A stretch of DNA of 64,000 nucleotides from UBA12158 sp035562735 (GTDB lineage: Bacteria; Patescibacteriota; Microgenomatia; UBA12405). The first letter of the stretch is position 1, and every line of letters starts with the position of its first letter. Of this stretch, positions 58,981 through 64,000 are shown piece by piece. Both the position numbers and the translations under genes were made by a program. Under the pieces are notes generated by a model, which had not been told where the DNA came from, ran no database searches, and was given only the letters and a program-made list of their open reading frames with translations. Location: the NCBI GenBank assembly GCA_035562735.1, contig DATMWB010000003.1, forward strand, positions 1 through 64,000, given 5' to 3'.

Positions 58981-59598
58981 TTATTCCTCAACTTTTCCAA
59001 ACACTTCTCTTAGTGATTCATTTACTGTCTTATTTTGAACTTGTTCAATTAGTTGTTGTTGATAAGCTACAATTTCCCCATCGGTAATTCCACCCTTTTC
59101 CATTATTGTTTTTGCGTGTACTTCGTCTAAAATTGATTCTCCGACCTCATCACCAATTCTACCAAGCAAGTTAATCACTATTGGTTTGATTAAAGCTTTT
59201 TGTTCCACTGTCAATTCCTCACTTGTCAATCCCTCAACAATCCACTCCGTAGTTTTATTTTGTAACTCAGCTGGAGGTTCAAAACATTTTCCCTGAGTAC
59301 TCCAAACCAAAAAGGCGTCGCTAAAAGATTCTGCCAACACCATTCCCATTCCACTTCTCAATGCGACCCCGTATAAGTCTGTTTGTTCTGAAACATAATT
59401 CTCAACCGAAGCTATAACATCTAAATTATTATCAATTCTAGCCACGCCATAGACAAATGCTAGTGATTCTACCCCCAATTTATCAATATTTCCCTTATTC
59501 ATTTCCGTCACCGCTCTCACATCTTCAATTGAAGACCTTGCTCCGAGTGGTGTCACTTGCATTCCATCAAATATTGAGCGTGATTGTTCTGCAGCCAT
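58981..59598 (-). CDS. Hypothetical soluble helical protein
   Basis: A 205-residue, mostly helical acidic protein with no signal peptide and no recognised motif. It has one Cys (GKCFEPP). Its stop lies 5 bp from the right inverted repeat of the lipoprotein cassette, so the cassette was inserted or kept just after it. It is divergent from alaS. On the minus strand TACAAT ends 5 nt before the ATG, so both divergent genes have predicted leaderless promoters within 36 bp. Confidence 0.6.
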   Translation of the reverse strand: MAAEQSRSIFDGMQVTPLGARSSIEDVRAVTEMNKGNIDKLGVESLAFVYGVARIDNNLDVIASVENYVSEQTDLYGVALRSGMGMVLAESFSDAFLVWSTQGKCFEPPAELQNKTTEWIVEGLTSEELTVEQKALIKPIVINLLGRIGDEVGESILDEVHAKTIMEKGGITDGEIVAYQQQLIEQVQNKTVNESLREVFGKVEE

Positions 59599-59634
59599 AG
59601 CTTATTGTACCGCATTTCTTGCTATAATCTCCCT

Positions 59635-61509
59635 ATGAACGCACGGGATTTGAAAAACAAATTTGTTGATTTTTTCAAAAACTATCAACATGCCGAAATT
59701 CCCAGTGCTTCAATTGTTCCCGAAAACGATCCCACCACTCTTTTCATTTCTGCTGGCATGCACCCCCTCGTTCCTTATCTCTTAGGTCAACCCCATCCTC
59801 TAGGCAAAAGGTTAGTTGATGTTCAAAAATGTATTCGTACTGGCGATATCGATGAAGTCGGTGATACCTATCATCACACTTTTTTTGAAATGCTTGGCAA
59901 CTGGTCTCTTGGTGACTATTTCAAAAAAGAGATGATTGCTTTTTCCTATGAGTTTTTAACCAACAAAAAATATCTAGGTCTTGATGTATCAAAATTAGCT
60001 TTCAGCTGTTTTGCTGGTGATCAAGACGCTCCTCGTGACGAAGAAAGTTTCAATTTTTGGCGTGAACAGGGAGTTAGTCCCAGCAGAATTGCCTATTTAC
60101 CTAAAAAAAATAATTGGTGGGGTCCCGCTGGAGCTACTGGCCCCTGTGGTCCAGATACCGAAATGTTTTATTGGACAGGGGAGAGTGAAGCACCCGAAAA
60201 ATTTGATGCCAATGATAGTCGTTGGTTGGAAATTTGGAATGACGTTTTTATGCAGTACAACAAAAAAGCCAATGGTACCTTTGAAGCACTAAAAGCTCCA
60301 AACGTTGATACAGGTATGGGGGTTGAGCGAACTACTGCAGTTTTATCGGGCTTATCGGATAATTATCAAACCTACATTTGGCAACCAATAATTCAAAAAA
60401 TAGAGGAAATCTCTGGGAAAAAATATGTCGCTGCAATGAATAATCCCGTCATTGCGAGTAGCACATCCGTCATTGCGAGCGAAGCGAAGCAATCTTCTAA
60501 AAAAATCGCCACCTTATCTTCTACTTCTAACGATGACGCCCGAAGTTTTCGCATTATCGCTGACCATATAAAGGCTGCAGTTTTTATGATTGCCGACAGT
60601 GTTGAACCCTCAAACAAAGAGCGTGGTTATGTTCTCCGTCGTCTTATTAGACGTAGTATCCGTCAAGGTAAAATTTTGGGAATAGAGCAAAATTTTTGCT
60701 CTATTATTGCCACTACTGTTTTAGACAATCAAAACAATTATGCTGGTACCTATTCCGAACTAGATTCAAACAAAAATAAAATTTTAGAGACTTTAGAGGC
60801 TGAAGAAACCAAATTTCGTCGCACTCTCAACAAGGGTCTTAGTGAAATTACAAAATTAATTATCCGTCAAAAAAGTGTCTCCGGAAAAGAAGCTTTTGAC
60901 TTATACCAATCCTTTGGTTTCCCCGTCGAAATGATAGAGGAAGAATTAAGAAGAAACAATTTATCTTTAGATATTGCCGAGTTTAACCGTCTAAAAGAGG
61001 AACATCAAAAACTATCTCAAACTCTTTCTGCCGGAAAATTCAAGTCAGGTTTAGCTGATAATTCCGAAATTATCACCAAATATCACACTACTACCCATCT
61101 AATGCACGCCGCTCTTAGAAAAGTTTTGGGTGAGCATGTTGAACAAAGTGGTTCCAATATTACCTCAGAAAGACTTCGTTTTGATTTTTCCCATCCGCAA
61201 AAAGTTGCCGAAGATCAGCTAAAAGAAGTCGAAAAAATAGTCAATGAACAAATTAATGCCTCACTTTCCGTCACTGTGGAATCTATGAAATTTACTGATG
61301 CCCAAAAATCTGGTGCCTTAGCCTTTTTTGGCGCTAAATACCCAGAAATTGTTACTGTCTATACAGTCGGTGACCCAAAAAGTTTTTTTTCAAAGGAAGT
61401 CTGTACCGGCCCCCATGTCGATAATGTTGGGAAATTAGGTCATTTTGAAATTCAAAAAGAAGAATCCGCAGGCAGTGGCAAGCGTCGGATTTATGCTATT
61501 CTTAAGTAA
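59635..61509 (+). CDS. alaS: Alanine--tRNA ligase lacking C-Ala domain
   Basis: A 624-residue AlaRS (about 870 in E. coli). The catalytic core is complete, with FFEMLGNWSLGDYFKKE, GPAGATGPCGPDTEMFYW and NVDTGMGVERTTAVL. The editing domain has HxxxH in THLMHAALRK and Cys-x3-His in CTGPHVDNVG. The C-terminal C-Ala domain is missing. Residues about 271-287 are encoded by a palindromic repeat. ATG at 59635 is chosen because TGC-TATAAT ends 6 nt upstream; an earlier in-frame start lies before the promoter. Confidence 0.94.
   Translation: MNARDLKNKFVDFFKNYQHAEIPSASIVPENDPTTLFISAGMHPLVPYLLGQPHPLGKRLVDVQKCIRTGDIDEVGDTYHHTFFEMLGNWSLGDYFKKEMIAFSYEFLTNKKYLGLDVSKLAFSCFAGDQDAPRDEESFNFWREQGVSPSRIAYLPKKNNWWGPAGATGPCGPDTEMFYWTGESEAPEKFDANDSRWLEIWNDVFMQYNKKANGTFEALKAPNVDTGMGVERTTAVLSGLSDNYQTYIWQPIIQKIEEISGKKYVAAMNNPVIASSTSVIASEAKQSSKKIATLSSTSNDDARSFRIIADHIKAAVFMIADSVEPSNKERGYVLRRLIRRSIRQGKILGIEQNFCSIIATTVLDNQNNYAGTYSELDSNKNKILETLEAEETKFRRTLNKGLSEITKLIIRQKSVSGKEAFDLYQSFGFPVEMIEEELRRNNLSLDIAEFNRLKEEHQKLSQTLSAGKFKSGLADNSEIITKYHTTTHLMHAALRKVLGEHVEQSGSNITSERLRFDFSHPQKVAEDQLKEVEKIVNEQINASLSVTVESMKFTDAQKSGALAFFGAKYPEIVTVYTVGDPKSFFSKEVCTGPHVDNVGKLGHFEIQKEESAGSGKRRIYAILK
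60447..60495 (+). repeat. Palindromic repeat copy 5, inside alaS
   Basis: A partial copy CGTCATTGCGAG (60447-60458) is followed by a complete 28-bp copy (60468-60495). They are read as VIAS and then VIASEAKQS, the same frame as in grpE. They fall between the aminoacylation domain and the tRNA-recognition helices, in a loop. Confidence 0.88.
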
Positions 61510-63698
61510 TGGAGCTGTCCTATTATTGGCTTATTTCAATCACTACCGAAGTTGTTTCAGTGGGTCTGATAAAACGAGGTAATCCAAATACTTTGGCTGC
61601 GCTTGGTCCAGAAACCGAATGGCTTCCCGACAATCCTGATTCATTTTTACACTCTGTTGATATTTCTTTATCAGAGGCGGCGCAAAAAGCTTCACTTGAG
61701 CCCGAACAAGAACCAGAAACAAGTGCTTTTATCCTTCCACCAAAGTGGATCGGCAATGACGGTAAAATTTTTCCAGAATATTTAAAATTACTCGAAAACC
61801 TTTGTCGTTCTCTAAAATTAAAACCCCTTGGTTTTATCAGTAACGATGAAGCCTTCATCGAATCTCTTGGAAAAGAGGATTCATTCCCCCCAAGTTTTAT
61901 TTTGGTATACCTTGGTATAAAAGAATTCTCCTTGTCCTTGGTATATCTTGGAGAAGTAAAAAAACGTTTTCATCAAGCCTTAAGTAATGATTTTACCCCT
62001 CAAGATTTAGAAAATGCTCTAGTTACTGTTCGTTTGGATTCAGCCTTACCCCCGAGAATTTTAGTCTTTGGTCATTTGGGATTAAGCATTATTGATGATT
62101 TAAAAAATTATTCTTGGATAGGTAAAAAAAATGTTGAAACCTTTTTACATTTACCTGATGTTGAAGCCTATCAACCAGAGGAACTTTTTTCTTTGTATTG
62201 TAAAACCGTCTCCTCTCAAATTGAAAATAAAGCTCAAAATGCGTCACCCCCCCCAGTAGAAAAAGTTGATATCTCCGATAATAATCTCGAAGAGATAGCC
62301 GAGGAACCCATAGAAGAAATTGAAGAAACAGAAGAAGCTCCTAAAGACGAAAAAATATTTATCGAGGAAGATATAGAAAATTCCATAGATGAAGTTCCTG
62401 CGATGGATTTGGGTTTTTCCCAAATTACTGACTCTGACTCTATTGTTTTGACTCCACCAACTTCTATTGATACAGACTCTTTTGCCAAGGAAAATATCGA
62501 GACTCAGTTACCCCCCTCAAAGTCCAACATAAATCTCCCTAAATTTTCCTTTCCCAAGATTTCTTTGCCAAGTTTAAAATTCAATCCTTGGTTCCTCTTT
62601 CCCTTGGCTCTTTCACCCCTACTTCTGCTCATTCCCTACTATCTAATGAAAGCGGAAATTACGATAAATTTTACTCCAGTTGAGATAAACAAAGACTTCA
62701 ATGTCACTCTTGATTCAACGGCTACTGATGTTACGACAAGTACCATTCCTGTTCTTAAAAAAACTCTTGATTTAAAGTTTTCAGAGTCTATTGCTACGAC
62801 TGGTCAAAAAGAGACTGGTGACAAATCAAAAGGGGAAATTACCCTTTTTAACAAGGCTGACAAAATTCAAAATGCTCCCAAAGGCACAATACTATCTGAC
62901 AACTCTGGTAAAAAATACGAACTACTCACTTCCATTCAAGTGCCCGCAAGTACCTTTGACCTCGCTGTTGGTAGTATTGCCATGGGAAAAATCAATGCCA
63001 CCATAATTGCTAGTGATATTGGACCTGAGTTTGATTTAAATAAAGACACTCTTTTGTCCTTCAAAGATAACGCCAACTTACTGGCTAAAGTCAATGAAAC
63101 AATTACCGGTGGAAGTCGACGTCAAATTAGAGTCGTCTCTTCCGAAGATAAAAGCAAATTAAATAAGGTCGTTACCGATTCTTTACCTACCCGCATTTCA
63201 GAAAAGGTTGACGCAGAATCTTCACTTGCTGGTCTTATGACTGGCACTCTCTTTGTCGACAAAAAACAACTCGATTTTAATCGTGAGATAGGTGAAGAGG
63301 CAGATACTCTTCAAGTAAATGCCAACTTGGTTCTTTCTTTGCTTCAAGTTGACCCCCAACAAAAAGAAAATATCCTAAAAACATTACTAGTAAATAATCA
63401 AGATGTTTTAAAATCTATTTCCTCACCCGCTGATTTTTCTTTTACTTTTAACGCCACCCAAAACACCTCATTAAAATCAACCGGAAAGTTGACCATAACA
63501 GGTAAGACACTTCCCAAAATTGATACTGAAAGCCTCCGTTCACGCTTAGTTGGGAAAAGTATCACTGACGCCTTGAGCATTGTAGATTCACAGTCCCGAG
63601 TTTATGATAGGGACATAAAGATAATTCCTTCCCCTTTCAAATTTCTCAAGCGTTTACCCCCATCTCGAGATAAAATTACCATTATCCAAAAATTTTAA
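61509..63698 (+). CDS. PilM-like/baseplate-J-like surface assembly protein
   Basis: A 729-residue protein. The N-terminal 230 residues look like a divergent actin-like (PilM/FtsA) domain. An acidic linker (about 245-340) leads to a membrane helix (about residues 365-382) and a C-terminal part with KGEITLFNKADKIQNAPKGTILS, typical of the baseplate J-like proteins of Patescibacteria. It may belong to a pilus or secretion assembly; function is not established. The ATG overlaps the alaS stop by 1 bp. Confidence 0.65.
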   Translation: MELSYYWLISITTEVVSVGLIKRGNPNTLAALGPETEWLPDNPDSFLHSVDISLSEAAQKASLEPEQEPETSAFILPPKWIGNDGKIFPEYLKLLENLCRSLKLKPLGFISNDEAFIESLGKEDSFPPSFILVYLGIKEFSLSLVYLGEVKKRFHQALSNDFTPQDLENALVTVRLDSALPPRILVFGHLGLSIIDDLKNYSWIGKKNVETFLHLPDVEAYQPEELFSLYCKTVSSQIENKAQNASPPPVEKVDISDNNLEEIAEEPIEEIEETEEAPKDEKIFIEEDIENSIDEVPAMDLGFSQITDSDSIVLTPPTSIDTDSFAKENIETQLPPSKSNINLPKFSFPKISLPSLKFNPWFLFPLALSPLLLLIPYYLMKAEITINFTPVEINKDFNVTLDSTATDVTTSTIPVLKKTLDLKFSESIATTGQKETGDKSKGEITLFNKADKIQNAPKGTILSDNSGKKYELLTSIQVPASTFDLAVGSIAMGKINATIIASDIGPEFDLNKDTLLSFKDNANLLAKVNETITGGSRRQIRVVSSEDKSKLNKVVTDSLPTRISEKVDAESSLAGLMTGTLFVDKKQLDFNREIGEEADTLQVNANLVLSLLQVDPQQKENILKTLLVNNQDVLKSISSPADFSFTFNATQNTSLKSTGKLTITGKTLPKIDTESLRSRLVGKSITDALSIVDSQSRVYDRDIKIIPSPFKFLKRLPPSRDKITIIQKF

Positions 63699-63700
63699 TC

Positions 63701-64000
63701 ATGAGTTATCTCTATGTTAAATCACCACCCAAGATTACTGCGCCCAAAAAAGTCATGTCGCCGCTGCGTCGAAAGATATTGGCCTCATTTTTTCTTGTTT
63801 CCGGCCTTTTGTTGTTTTTTTCAGTGGTCTTTCCCATAGTCCAATTTCAGCTTGAATATTCCACAAAGTTTAATCAAATTCTCAATCCACTTTCAAACCA
63901 ATTCTACAACCAAAATGGTTCAGTTTTAGGTGATTTGAATACTGATTACACCGAATTATCGAATTGGTTTGTTAATGATTCAGAGGTGGTCTCATCTTCT
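63701..64000 (+). CDS. Membrane protein, 3' end outside window
   Basis: The first 100 codons of an ORF, starting 2 bp after the baseplate-J-like gene. The N-terminus is basic, then one membrane helix (ILASFFLVSGLLLFFSVVFPIV, about residues 26-47) and an extracytoplasmic Asn-rich start. Sortases of related bacteria begin this way, and an LPQSG protein is encoded at 15194, but the catalytic part is not in view, so no function is assigned. Confidence 0.6.
   Translation, partial: MSYLYVKSPPKITAPKKVMSPLRRKILASFFLVSGLLLFFSVVFPIVQFQLEYSTKFNQILNPLSNQFYNQNGSVLGDLNTDYTELSNWFVNDSEVVSSS

Overview
The window is one contiguous piece of a small, AT-rich bacterial chromosome with the standard genetic code, very short intergenic gaps and many overlapping genes. 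Several housekeeping proteins are visibly shortened: NusA and IF-2 lack terminal domains, AlaRS lacks C-Ala, and HrcA is short. The gene set also includes fused TsaC-TsaE, GatCAB, RNase J, RmuC, DUF2298-type and GT-C membrane glycosyltransferases, a baseplate-J-like protein and large cell-surface proteins with Thr/Pro stalks. Together these suggest a Candidate Phyla Radiation (Patescibacteria) member, most likely of the Microgenomates group. This is inferred from gene content; no rRNA is present to confirm it.

Layout. 1-451: tRNA cluster (initiator Met, elongator Met, an odd 109-nt tRNA-like gene, Ile with anticodon TAT). 582-10,858: translation and tRNA-modification genes on both strands (trpS, L25, tsaC-tsaE fusion, tsaD, metG, S20) with TatD, two Nudix-type proteins in the window as a whole, and membrane-anchored unknowns. 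10,912-16,066: murJ, PilN/PilO-like proteins and two secreted stalked proteins. 16,068-23,870: a membrane glycan locus (decaprenyl-phosphate phosphoribosyltransferase-like UbiA, two GT-C enzymes, an epimerase, a PAP2 phosphatase, a DUF2298 protein). 23,984-36,211: helicases, FemAB, gatCAB, dUTPase, RmuC. 36,218-40,372: hrcA-grpE-dnaK-dnaJ behind a CIRCE-like operator. 40,399-46,961: nusA, infB, S15, PNPase. 46,982-54,261: a Lon ATPase without protease, family-4 UDG, RNase J, proS. 54,326-57,760: ftsK-rodZ. 57,769-58,976: a short RNA gene and a lipoprotein cassette bounded by 15-bp inverted repeats. 58,981-64,000: an unknown gene, alaS, a baseplate-J-like protein and a partial membrane protein.

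Three observations stand out. First, two operons for tRNA charging appear to be controlled by ribosome-mediated attenuation. A Tyr-Trp leader peptide precedes the racemase-trpS operon. An Asn-Asn-Gln-Asn leader peptide precedes gatCAB, the amidotransferase that makes Gln-tRNA and Asn-tRNA. Each has the classical alternative 1:2, 2:3 and 3:4 hairpins. Second, at about eighteen genes a -10 box lies 5-7 nt before the start codon, which predicts leaderless mRNAs and fixes several start sites. Third, a family of palindromic repeats (CGTCATTGCGAG...GAAGCAATCT) is scattered through intergenic DNA and inserted in frame in grpE and alaS.
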